NCBI GenBank assembly: GCA_004335635.1
Contig: QAXH01005453.1
Location: 726 to 24,998, forward strand
From: Chloromonas sp. AAM2
Taxonomy: Eukaryota > Chlorophyta > Chlorophyceae > Chlamydomonadales > Chlamydomonadaceae
DNA length: 24,273 nt
Direction of reading: 5' to 3'
The notes below the pieces were generated by a model. That model did no database searches, was not told the origin of the DNA, and was given only the letters and a program-made list of their open reading frames with translations. This document shows positions 1-9,485 of the stretch, in pieces; the stretch's first letter is position 1, and each line of letters starts with the position of its first letter. Both the position numbers and the translations under genes were made by a program.

Positions 1-565
1 TAATTGCTATATCTCACCAGCCATAGATCGGATTGGTCTGATTCCAAGTGGTACGGATAGGTACTGCAACAAGGGTATCTCCAAGGCACCGCCTTAGAGT
101 GCGCATTTCCGGCCGGTTTTCAGGCCCAAATTCGACCGTTTTGATGTACAACAACCGTTTTGAAGTCACGGGGGCCTTTTTCTCCAATAATTGCCGGTCA
201 TCAGGCTTGATTGTTGACACAGTACTTGTTCCAAATGCTGTGAGGATTACACCTGCCAAGTCTCAGCAGCATCGGCGATGCTTAGGGGCTTCCAGCCAGG
301 TAGTTGGTTGGTCGGTTGGTACGGTTGGGGTGGAAATCTTGGTACAGAAACGCTGCAACCCCAAAACATGTACCAGTCATTTTGCAACATACTGCACGTT
401 CATTCAGTTCTCCTGTCCTTTGGCTCGAGTAATGTTCAACAGTACTTGAGTTAAGTAACTTGTAAGTAACTTGTACTTCCTTCAGTTCAGATCGTCATTC
501 AGCGGACTGCCAGTGTACTAAGTAGTGCTGCAGTGTAACAGTAAGGCATTTTTTTTTAGTTCCAG

Positions 566-615
566 TTCCGTCATTCAATTCATCATTCAGTTCCGTCATT
601 CAGTTCATCATTCAG
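566..615. repeat. 25-bp tandem duplication in a CATTCAGTTC-rich tract
   Basis: Two adjacent 25-bp units (566-590 and 591-615) differ by one base. They sit in a pyrimidine-rich tract of about 160 bp in which TCATTC and GTTCA recur. Confidence 0.85.
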
Positions 616-734
616 TTCACTCTGTCTTCATTCTCTGGCAGTTCACTCAGCCTGAGTCTTCATTCTTCATTCTTCAATTCACTCAGTTTCAGTTCAGTTT
701 GTCAGGCACTGACAAGTTCAGTTGTAAGTAATCA

Positions 735-780
735 AAGTAAGTACTAGTACTCACTACTAGTAGTGAGTGAGTACGTACTT
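735..780. repeat. Palindrome able to form a hairpin or cruciform
   Basis: Bases 749-768 form a perfect 20-bp palindrome centred on CTAG. The flanks 735-748 and 769-780 extend the pairing with a two-base bulge. Confidence 0.85.
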
Positions 781-970
781 AGTGAGCTGAGTGTGCCTGT
801 GCTGGCAGCCGAGACTGAGTAAGTATGATGACTGACAAGGTCATTTTTTGCAGGCAAGGTCTCGTTACAGAGGTTCTGCACGTTGCCTAACAGCCCAGGA
901 ACCCATAGAACTCAATGGAACGCCCAGCGAGCCTAGGCAGGCGTTCTAAGCAAACCAGCTGAAACAAATG

Positions 971-1092
971 GAATCAACCAGGTTGATTCAGCCCCCCCAA
1001 TCAACCGTGCCTGATTCAGACGCAAAGTCCAGTTGATTCTTTCAAGTCAGTTGATTCATCTGGACAGTGCTGATTCAACCTGGATGAATCAA
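971..1092. repeat. Cluster of TTGATTC motifs in both orientations
   Basis: A 9-bp inverted repeat with a 1-base centre (971-989) is followed by several TTGATTC or TGATTCA copies. A 10-bp inverted repeat then pairs 1051-1060 with 1083-1092 across a 22-base loop. At least six motif copies fall within 125 bp. Confidence 0.75.
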
Positions 1093-4000
1093 GCGCCCCA
1101 ACTTGTCCGACGTTGGATGCAATTCACGCCTGCATGAACAAGTCTGCCATGTGCTCCCGCCACGGATGTGTGCTTGCCTCTCATCATCCACAAGATAGCA
1201 GACGACTTTGCTTAGAGGGCATGACACGTCAGGCTTTGCGTTGACTTTGTGTAGGGATCCATCATAATACATCGGGCGTCGATTGTTTTGAGGAGCCCTT
1301 CACGTCTTAGCTTTGCGTTGCGCCTCTGTTGGCATGTTTGCGAAGTCGGGCTGCTTTTCAGGGTGCTAGGAGGTGCCGGACAGTAAACAATTGAATCACT
1401 TCGCGAGTTGTTATCTTCCTCATTATGGCAGTGTTGCATGCACCTACATATCTCTGTGCGGTGCAGCTGCCAACACCAACGTTTGGTGAACAATCTCTTC
1501 TGGGCTTGGGTGGTCGTCATTTGCACCAGGTTGACCACCAGTTGCCAGTGTTGGGCTGCAATATGTCTAGCGGTGGCAAGGACTGATGCTGTTAGACTGC
1601 ACTGCAGGGACCTTGGTTCAGGCACGCAGGCTGCCTGAAATTTGAACTAACTGGTATGATGATGGTCACTCCACAATTCTACGTGACTCGAAGGCTCTGG
1701 GTTAGTCAGTCGTTTCATTCCTTGCTTCCTTCTCGCTGCTTCCTTTCCAAACACAACGTTTCATTCAAACCTTTTTTCCCCTGCAACTGATCAGTACGTT
1801 AGCTTCTCCAAAACTTCACCGTGCTTTTGCAATTTACCATCCTATTGCATGTATACGTTTGATTGACCAACCCCTCCTGCTGCCTGTACTTTCTTGAGTT
1901 GTGATGGTCTGCTGACAGGTTGATCGCTGCTTCCTTGGGCTTGGACCACATCTCTCCAGCCTGCTGGTGGACCTGTTGTGCTGGAAACACCGTTGTGTGT
2001 TCCCAGCTTCTGCACAAATGCAGGGTTATCTTGCCTCGCAATTGCCCCATGTTCTTGTGGTCCGTTGGACCATTCCAAGCTTGTCTGGTGCATGGTTGGT
2101 TGTTCATTCTTGTTTGATGTGTGGCTCGCTAGCTGTCGCTTCGTTGTGTGTAAGTGGTCTCATGCTTGAACCACTCATCCGGCAGACGCACACCGACACA
2201 GCTGCTCCTGTCGCAACCCGCCCAACAGCCTGGCACGCAAGGCACGCACTGACGGCTGCTTAAGGGAGAACAGTAAAACCCACTTACAAGCCCTAGCCAG
2301 CACAAGTGTAGTATTAATCTGTTGCTGTAGCTGGTGTGCACTCCCTCCTTGTAATTTTTGCAACAGAAGCCAGGCAGTCCTCTGTTTATGCAAGGTGTAC
2401 AAACAGCCAACTGTGACCAAAACGGCAGGGGTGTACAGCCTTATGTTGCTTGTTTGTTACAGCCATGTTTTTCTTTTGGCTGTCGCCCTATAGTTGAATT
2501 GTTTGAAAGCGCACAACGCTTGAAAATGCTCACCCTAAGACACTCTTACAAAAATGCACATTGCTCTGCTCTGTTGTCGCCAAATGCTTCAAACCACGCA
2601 GCTCGTGCTCCTGAACTGCTGAAGTGCCAAGCCACGGTAGGCTGGCACAATCACCCACTGGCACTGCCTTGCACCCACACGATCTAATGAAATGACTCAA
2701 CACCAACAGAACATTGCAGAAGGCCAAGAATGATCAATATTACATGGCTTGTCTGGTTCAACCCACGGAACTGCAGCTAGACACAATATCTCTCCAAGAA
2801 TTACGCGCCTGACAATCGTTAAGCCAAAAAAGGTCACTGGTAGCAGGGTGCAAAGTACGAATGTCATCACTGGCAACACGGTTCCAAGTCGAGAGTGGGG
2901 CAACCCTGCCTCTCCTTGCTACAGCCTGCTGGGCCTGGAACTGTTGCAAAATCCCAAGCAAGCGTTTTGACGCTGGAAGTGTCAGGCACACGTCCCATGT
3001 GGCCCAGCCACCTGAGCCTGTGGGTTCAGAGCAGGGCACTAAGGGCAGGTCGACGAGTTTTGGCATGGCTGATTAGCATGGCTGATCGCATTCGGCCCTA
3101 GGCGTTCATGCGGAATGCATCGCATGCAGTTTCCAAGAATGTAAACAGGGGATTCAAACGGGACACACCCGCCTGAAGCACGACGTCTGCACGCAACTTG
3201 TGACTCTTAGGTCTCAGCATAGCCGTTGGCATTGTACTCACCTACTCAACACCAAGGAGAAAACTAATGTGCTATGATCTACAACACACCTGATGTAATG
3301 TACAATGAGTGAGAAATCCTGATGAGCAAATGTACGACATTTAGGACTGTGGATGCTGCCGACACGGCAGAGGAAAGAATCCTCAAGGAAACTGATGTGG
3401 CGATTTGGACCAGATTGTGGATGTTGCCAAAACCAACAACGCGACCAATAAAGCTATCAATGCATAGGAAAGAGTAGTGGTAGTAATAGTTGTCTGAGGC
3501 CAGGACTAACTTGATGCGGAATCGCCTGTTCTGTGACGGTTGTGTATGCAGGGTCACCAATGATCTGCCTGAGCAAGTCAGCGTGGGTTGAGAGGCTTTC
3601 TCAAGATGCAGACAATTCTGCCGGCGGCTGAAAAGCCCAGAGCCACACCCTTCCTTGAACCGTCCTCAAACCATAAAAACATCAAGACACTGTTCAAGAG
3701 CATGCTCAGGGCGCATACAGGGCATCATGCAGTCCACGACGGAAGAGTCCTCAAACCATAACAGCAACAAGTCAAGACCAGCATCCTGAAAATCAGTCCA
3801 AGCAACCTGATCCCAACCTTCAGCCAACTTATGGCATGGATCTGCATAGCAGCAGCCCCAACTCTGGAACAACTCCTACTGAGTATCTGTATCATCTGTG
3901 TTACTACAAGCGCCAAGAAGTGTCGCCACAGCTTTCCACTGCGTTGCAGAAATGGGCGGTGGCCTTTCAAGTGCATGTGGCTGTATGCAAGCCTGTCGTA

Positions 4001-5730
4001 GCCCAGAAGAGGACATTTACCCCTGAAAAGTGAAACCATCAGTTCCTCCTTTGACCCAGCTCCCCTTGCCTCTTATACCCAACAAACAGCCTTTAGCCTG
4101 CCATCTCGTCAAGCATCAGAGATAGAGAAACTTATCAAGGATAAATGTAGGATGAGATGCCAGTTCAAATGTGAGGCGATTAACAGGCCCAAACCGGCCT
4201 TTGGAATATCTTTGCTGTAGGAACAGCCAGCCCTGCCATGCCACGGCAGCATCTTTTCCTCAGTTGCCATCTTATCATTTGAGGGGACGGACTCCTACCC
4301 GTCCAACGTACAAGTGAAGGGGATTGCGACACACCACCGTATGGTGGTGGCCACCCCTCGGTCGTTGATCCAATCGTTTACCCAGCAGGCAGCCCCATGT
4401 CTGTCGTCACGCATCTTACCACACAAATGGGTTCACCATGTTTCAGCCCACTGCGACCCTAAAACTTGCACTGCACAACACTATTTGAATTCATTGGATT
4501 CACTGGATTTGAATGTACCCATCACTCAAAGCTGTGATTACTAGTAGCAGCCATCATCATGGCATAGCAGCACACAAACAGCAGCAAATTGGCCTGAGCT
4601 GCACTAAGTGCAACAATCCCTGTCCAAAGCTTAACCCTGGTTGCCCATAGAACAGCAGTTTACCAGTCATACCAGGCTTCACCAGTTACCAGCACCCTGA
4701 ACACTAGTGCACCAACCAACAATCACAAATCTTTCCTTCCTGTCTTCATAGCAGCCTGCCACTGCACTTGTTCAGCACATCCCGTTGCCCTGGGGATAAC
4801 CCACAATCGCCACAACCACTGTGCTCAATTTTCAAGGGTGAATCCCATACTAGGCAAACACGACCCCAATTAACACAGTTCTCGGGTCAAGCTCATGAGG
4901 GGTTGATGTCATCAGACAGACTGGGGACCAGTCGAGTTTATGTCATCAACAGTGTTCACTGCTCACCCCTCAGCCACGTCACTGTTCATCTCAAAGATTG
5001 CCACGATGCCACGATGTGCCCAGGTTGCACCCCAAGAAACCGTCCAAGGAAATCAAGAAACCGTCAAGAGCCACTGCATGGACCCATTGGGCAACAGGGC
5101 TGTCAAGATGGATGTTATTGTACGTGACATGCTAACCAAACAGCAAAACGAGACAGCAGATCTCACGATTTGGACATGTGACGCACTTCCAACAATGCAT
5201 ACGATCCCTGTGCTGATACTGTGCATTTGCCATGCGCCTGACCAAGACCCGAGCTCAGTTTTGTGCATGATGCAGGGCTCCCCATTTTGGAATGAGTGGC
5301 GAGATTATCAAGCTAAGTCTGCCCATGTGCACTGACTACAGAGCATCGCCCAGTGACAAGTGATATGTGTGGAAGCAATAGGTGAGCAAGCAACTGTTCA
5401 AAGGCATCGTGACTCACTCTCTGCCCCCCCTACGCAGGGAGTGCACGAGAGCGAATGCTGAAGACAGTTTCAAGTCTTTGATGTACCGACAATGATGCGA
5501 CTGACGCACAGGCGTCCCTGAATCACGGTGTGACATGCAGAAGACCTCACATACCTCAGACCATTGGTGAAGTAATGCAAAGTATTTCCACTCAGTCAAT
5601 GCACGTGACGTCCTTCCTCGAATTGGTAGTGTGCGGCTTGGCCTTGTTGTGACCATGCGTATTCGGATGGCACATTGGAGTGCATTATGTGTTCCGGAGC
5701 GTGAGCACGACGCATGTTGAGCACGCAGTC

Positions 5731-5766
5731 TCACAGGCTCAGCCGCTGCAGGGAGCCCTCCAAATC
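5731..5766 (-). other. Conserved mini terminal-exon candidate, unit A
   Basis: After the acceptor GCTGGCAG, a phase-0 frame reads DLEGSLQRLSL and a TGA stop. The element at 11348-11383 matches it with a similar acceptor. It may be the true last exon of the TAZ gene, spliced from exon 5 or 6, or the end of another gene. Because it is so short, the call depends on the conservation. Confidence 0.35.
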
Positions 5767-5957
5767 CTGCCAGCAAGCAAACAAGCAAGGCATGATACTC
5801 GTGCTTCAGAAACAGATGACAGAGGCGCGATGTTCACTACAACTTGTGGTACTATTACTTGTAGTACTGTTCAGATAAGAGCTCTTAAAGGTGAAGGAGC
5901 TGCTGGCACTCGATGGGCATGAAGGTCTGCGGGTTGTTGAGTTGAGTGTAGTTCATA

Positions 5958-6334
5958 AGTACTGAAATGTTCAGCGAATTTCGGAAGTATTGCAGATTTC
6001 AAGACGCTTTTTTAAAGGAAGACTTTCAAAGGTGGCATAAAACCCCACGTGAACAAGTGAACTTGTTGAATCAGAAACAGTCCCTGCCTTGCAGCTCAAG
6101 CGCTAGGTGTGAGTTACAGGCTAACCTAATATTACTAGTGAACACCAAGGGCTGCCAACACCAGGGCTGGATGGCTCAGTATCAATGGTTTTCAAAGCCA
6201 TTCCAACTGCGAAAATGTGCGCAAAACCTGAGGGTTGTAAAACCGAAAAGCTCAAACAGCCAAAACATTGTATCGTACCTTGTTTATGACCATCAGGTTC
6301 CAAAATTCGCTGAAAATACGGTATTTACGGTACT
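5958..6334. mobile_element. MITE-like element with degenerate terminal inverted repeats
   Basis: The left end AGTACTGAAATG followed by TTCAGCGAATTTCGGAA (5958-5986) is mirrored by the right end. Read backwards, the right end starts AGTACCGTAAAT and contains TTCAGCGAATTTTGGAA. The interior is about 300 bp. One open frame crosses the element but resembles no transposase. A related right-end fragment lies at 21158-21196. No clear target-site duplication is visible. Confidence 0.55.
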
Positions 6335-6742
6335 ATGAGTGCAAGTCCTGCCAGAGTCTGCCATCTGCATCCTAGTTTGTGCCGTGCCCAATGTTTAGAA
6401 GCTCAATGGATTGGAACCTTGACAGGTAGCTATATGTTGATGCTGCCTACGCCGGTGCAAGTGCGGTTGGTGTGAGTTGTGAGCGAGCTATCAGCAGCCA
6501 AGTTTGGAGCTTGAACCACTTGGGAGCAGTGGTAACCGGTGTCAGCGGTTATGTTGTGTGCTCTGTTGCCTAATTGAACCTCATCGATCGCCATTGAACA
6601 TGGCTGGAAAAAGGCACTTGCCACAGAGATACCCTTCACATGTGCGCTTGAACGCGTCTTTGTTTGGGTTTTTGTTCATCAAGTCGGCGGGTGGACTAAA
6701 AGACTTGCATGCCGTCTGGAGGCCCAAACTCTTCCACTGCTG

Positions 6743-6832
6743 TCAAACGACTGCATGCCGCTGGAGCCATTGCCCTCGTGTCACCAACAGATGCATACAG
6801 GCATTTACGGGCGCAACAGCCTTCTGACCAAT
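6743..6832 (-). CDS. TAZ copy A exon 6, candidate terminal exon
   Basis: The acceptor is AACTGTACAG, phase 0. The exon encodes IGQKAVAPVNACMHLLVTRG and then QWLQRHAVV and TGA. Copy B keeps the frame and the stop at the same place. The whole surrounding block is nearly identical between copies, so this conservation is weak evidence. An alternative is splicing onto the small exon at 5731-5766. Confidence 0.45.
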   Translation of the reverse strand: MGQKAVAPVNACMHLLVTRGQWLQRHAVV

Positions 6833-8587
6833 CTGTACAGTTCATTTCAAGCATCATAGGCATAATTCACTCTCACACTGTCTCACTCTCACACTGTCTC
6901 ACTTTTTGATGCTGTTTCGGCTGTAGGGTAGTGTTGGCACCAGTGCTGCTAGCTGCTATCAGCGGCTATGTTGTGTGCTCTGTTGCCTCACCTGCATCCA
7001 GTTGTGCATGTCTGTGGCCCTGTTGTGTGCGGCCTGGTGCAAAGGGCTGCTGGGCCCTGCCACAAACTGCTGCTTCACGGGACCGCACAGCTTGCACTCA
7101 AGGTCCTGCAAATGTAAGGCACCAAGGCTGTGTGTGAAGCATGCGACATGCTGGATACCGCACATGCAACTCAACAGAATACAACGCTGCAAGGTCAACA
7201 TAGAGAAGCGCCACCTTGCATGGTTGCTGCATGCAGCGACTGGCGAACGCCCTATCTTTGGCACAGTCGACCACAGCAAGCAAACACTGGTGGTGACAAG
7301 TAAACATGCATGTCAACTTTATGGACATGTCATCGTATTGACCCCACTGCACACATGTTGCCCGCACCTGGCAGTCCAGCATGTGCACCAGGACTTTGCG
7401 TGCTTGCATGCACCCTGGGTGAGAGCAGACCTCCGTAATGCGAGGGCAATTGCACAGCAGGTGAAGCCAAAGGGCGCGTCCCTGCTGCAAGCACTGCTGC
7501 TCAGGAGTCTCCAAAGCTGTGGCAGTGCCAGTTGAGCCCTGCAGCAACAGCAAGTGGTGTGCCGTGGAAGCTATCTGATGAGCGTAGCCTGCATGATCAT
7601 GTCCCTGCACGTTGTGAACTCAACAAGGGACGCATGCCAACCGTACAGTCCAAACTGTACAGAATGGCAGCAAAGCATGGACGCGAGCCAAAACATGCTG
7701 GGTGGGTCACAGAGTCATGAGTTGCTTAAGCCATGCTTTCAAAGTCATGAAAAAGGGCAAGTGCAGCTTTGGACGTGACATGTGGCTCACCTGCTCATCT
7801 GCTCCCTGCCAACGCAGTAAGCTGTGCAGCAAAAACTCTGCAAACACCACCAGCTTCTCGTTGCCTGCAGTGACTGACACCAGATGTGAGGGGCACAGGC
7901 ACTCCGGGCCGTAGTGCCCTGCTGACTGGTCCATGTGGGCTACAGCCTGTATGTCAGGTTCGTCCTCGTCTTCACCCCAGCCGGAGCTGCTGCTGACGCT
8001 TTGAGCATCCGATGCTAGCTGACCACTGTCACCATCACCGCTGCAATCGGTGGTTGAGCTGCGGCCAGGCTCTGTTGTTTGACCAGGCTGCACGGGGTCA
8101 GCACCCTCATGCCATGTCGTGCCCGCGCACAACATACATGTGTAGTCCTGCGAGCACGGATGAATAATAGCCAAGGCTCGGATTTCTGGAACAGAACGCC
8201 GCATGAACCAAACCTGAACGCGCCCACCCTTACTTACCTTGCACTCGATGTGATGAACTTGCAGCTGCCTCAACGGAGTGCATGCCGAGCCCGCCGCGCA
8301 GCCACTAGCGCATACAGATGGAGGGCAGCTATGGACGTGCTGCAGGTGAGAAGCGAAGTTTGAAGGAGGGCGGTGGAACAGCGCAAAGGGGCTTAACTGC
8401 GTAACTCAACAAGCGTCATGCAGGTGGTGAATCAACAGAATAGTATCACCACGGTTACCTTGAGAATGCCTCGGACTGCTGGGCACTGCTGGACTCCACA
8501 GCAGCTCGAAGACGGGCAGCAAGAGCTGTGCTTAATGGCCATCAGCCAATGTACGCCGTTGTGGGCCAAGTCTCGGGAATGCTGCAT
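6743..8587 (-). CDS. TAZ-type zinc-finger protein, copy A (six exons)
   Basis: TAZ domains are zinc-binding helical bundles of CBP/p300-type acetyltransferases and plant/algal relatives, and they bind other proteins. Exons: 8587-8459, 8339-8238, 8147-7791, 7538-7368, 7105-6992, 6832-6743; every intron is phase 0. From the ATG at 8587 the product has 320 residues. Candidate zinc ligands, domain 1: H20/C24/C30/C35; H44/C48 with cysteines from C53, C57 and C63; H72/C76/C81/C84. The HxxxC, CxxxxC and CxxC spacing resembles TAZ1 of CBP. Domain 2: H222/C227/C234/C239 and H248/C252/C257/C260, with no third site. Between them lies an acidic, Ser-rich linker. No acetyltransferase, ZZ or PHD domain is visible, so this is a stand-alone TAZ protein or the end of a larger one. 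The start is uncertain, because an acceptor (ATGCAG) overlaps the ATG. Copy B supports the exon set. Confidence 0.72.
6870..6901. repeat. Two 16-bp units CTCTCACACTGTCTCA
   Basis: This perfect 16-bp tandem pair lies in the last intron of TAZ copy A. The same pair is kept in copy B (12006-12037). Confidence 0.85.
6992..7105 (-). CDS. TAZ copy A exon 5
   Basis: The acceptor is ACATTTGCAG and the donor is ATGCAG|GTGAGG. The exon encodes DLECKLCGPVKQQF, then a segment ending TDMHNWMQ. The CxxC completes the second zinc site of domain 2. The other two frames hit stops within a few codons of the acceptor. Confidence 0.73.
7368..7538 (-). CDS. TAZ copy A exon 4: second TAZ domain
   Basis: The acceptor is TTGCTGCAG and the donor is TGCCAG|GTGCGG. 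The exon encodes QQGRALWLHLLCNCPRITEV, then CSHPGC and KVLVHMLDCQ. The arrangement matches the first HCCC site and the following His-x3-Cys of a TAZ fold. Confidence 0.77.
7791..8147 (-). CDS. TAZ copy A exon 3: end of TAZ 1 and acidic linker
   Basis: The acceptor is GTGCTCGCAG and the donor is GAGCAG|GTGAGC. The exon begins DYTCMLCAG, whose CxxC completes the third zinc site of domain 1. It continues with a variable segment, SSSSGWGEDEDEPD, and a hydrophobic stretch NEKLVVFAEFLLHSLLRWQG that is identical in copy B. Confidence 0.75.
8238..8339 (-). CDS. TAZ copy A exon 2
   Basis: The acceptor is TTCTCACCTGCAG and the donor is TGCAAG|GTAAGT, both close to consensus. The exon encodes HVHSCPPSVCASGC, then ACTPLRQLQVHHIECK: the second zinc site and the His/Cys half of the third. 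Confidence 0.75.
8459..8587 (-). CDS. TAZ copy A exon 1
   Basis: The exon encodes MQHSRDLAHNGVHWLMAIKH and continues with a Cys-rich stretch ending CGVQQCPAVRGILK; the donor is CTCAAG|GTAACC. It carries the first HxxxC...CxxxxC zinc site. If the exon is internal, it starts at 8581 after GGAATGCAG. The in-frame ATG is present in both copies. Confidence 0.65.
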
Positions 8588-9023
8588 TCCTTGTGAGTGT
8601 GCTTGTGAATTAGCTCTGGTCACGGAAGTTCAAGCCACTGCCCACTGGCACTGCGAAGCCCGCACGAACTTCTGGTAGTAGTGAATCGTTTGAACAGCCA
8701 TCGGCAGTGAATGAACAGAGGTGACAGCCCGAAAATCGTTGCCCTCCGTAACCACGTTGCCCACGTAACCGTTTTTTATTGGTCCAGCCGCAACAGCTGG
8801 CGTGGCTTCTGCACACAGCCCAGGCCGCAGTGGGGCGCGAGGCCTCCCCGCACAAGGGCTTGCAGGAATAGTGCTGTGGCTGCGTTGCTGCACTTCGTAC
8901 AAACAGTCTCCAAACCATGTGGACTTTTGCAAAAAACCATTACATCTTACATACATGTGAAAATCCTGAGTCTGGCATTGCAACAAGGCTGCCAGACGGG
9001 GTCAAAATGTGCACGCTCAATGT

Positions 9024-9049
9024 CAACCCCAACCCTAACCCAACCCTAC
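9024..9049. repeat. Short telomere-like C-rich stretch
   Basis: Four imperfect repeats of CCAACCC or CCTAACCC type occur in a row. They resemble CCCTAAA-type algal telomere repeats but are too few and too irregular to be a real telomeric tract. Confidence 0.4.
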
Positions 9050-9449
9050 TTATGCCAGGGCAGGCCTGCAGAGCCAAGCGTGGGCGTGAGACCAAGCTTC
9101 TCAGCCTGGTGAGAGGTGAGAGCAAGGATTCGGAATGCTACCATTCAAGCCATTGATGCCGGCCACGATGCTCCTTAGCCTGTTAATCGTTGATTGTTGA
9201 TAGTGTTATCCTCGCGGCAAGTCAGCATTGGCAGCTGGGAATCACAACCACAGATCGGGACACCAAGGAGGATCCAAAGATTCAGGCTGCAGCATTGTAT
9301 GTATTGATTGCCACGCATGCAGGCTTCACCGCACTCGAGTACTGTCTGTGCCCTGCGCTCGACCGCTACATGCCATTGCGGTTTCGATGTGTATAGGGCA
9401 GGTGTCAGTCAAGCTGAACTTCAAGTCACGTGCGTCTGTAGACTTTGCT

Positions 9450-9484
<35 letters not shown>

Positions 9485-9485
9485 C
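9450..9485. repeat. (AAC)12 microsatellite
   Basis: This is an uninterrupted AAC trinucleotide repeat of about 36 bp. It produces artificial poly-Asn and poly-Cys open frames on the two strands. Confidence 0.95.

Larger units (their letters stand above)
1..5400. other. No gene recognised; repeat-bearing spacer
   Basis: Open frames here are short (mostly under 140 codons), lie on both strands, and match no family I know. Two overlapping minus-strand frames at 3279-3600 are open around a Tyr-rich segment, and a Cys-rich minus-strand frame lies at 1212-1625. Neither has convincing splice sites with a partner exon. The visible structure is repeats: 566-615, 735-780, 971-1092, and a loose repeat starting CCTCAAACCATAA at about 3664 and 3751. 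Confidence 0.5.
6595..8600 (-). repeat. Segmental tandem duplication, unit A
   Basis: This stretch aligns in the same orientation with 11731-14010. The match starts at TGAACATGGCTGG and continues to just upstream of TAZ exon 1. The first 550 bp are nearly identical to unit B. After that only the exons align well, and the introns between exons 2 and 5 have drifted or been replaced. Confidence 0.9.

Noticed and set aside
9024..9049. Interstitial telomere remnant
   Set aside because: It is under 30 bp and irregular, so C-rich chance sequence explains it equally well.
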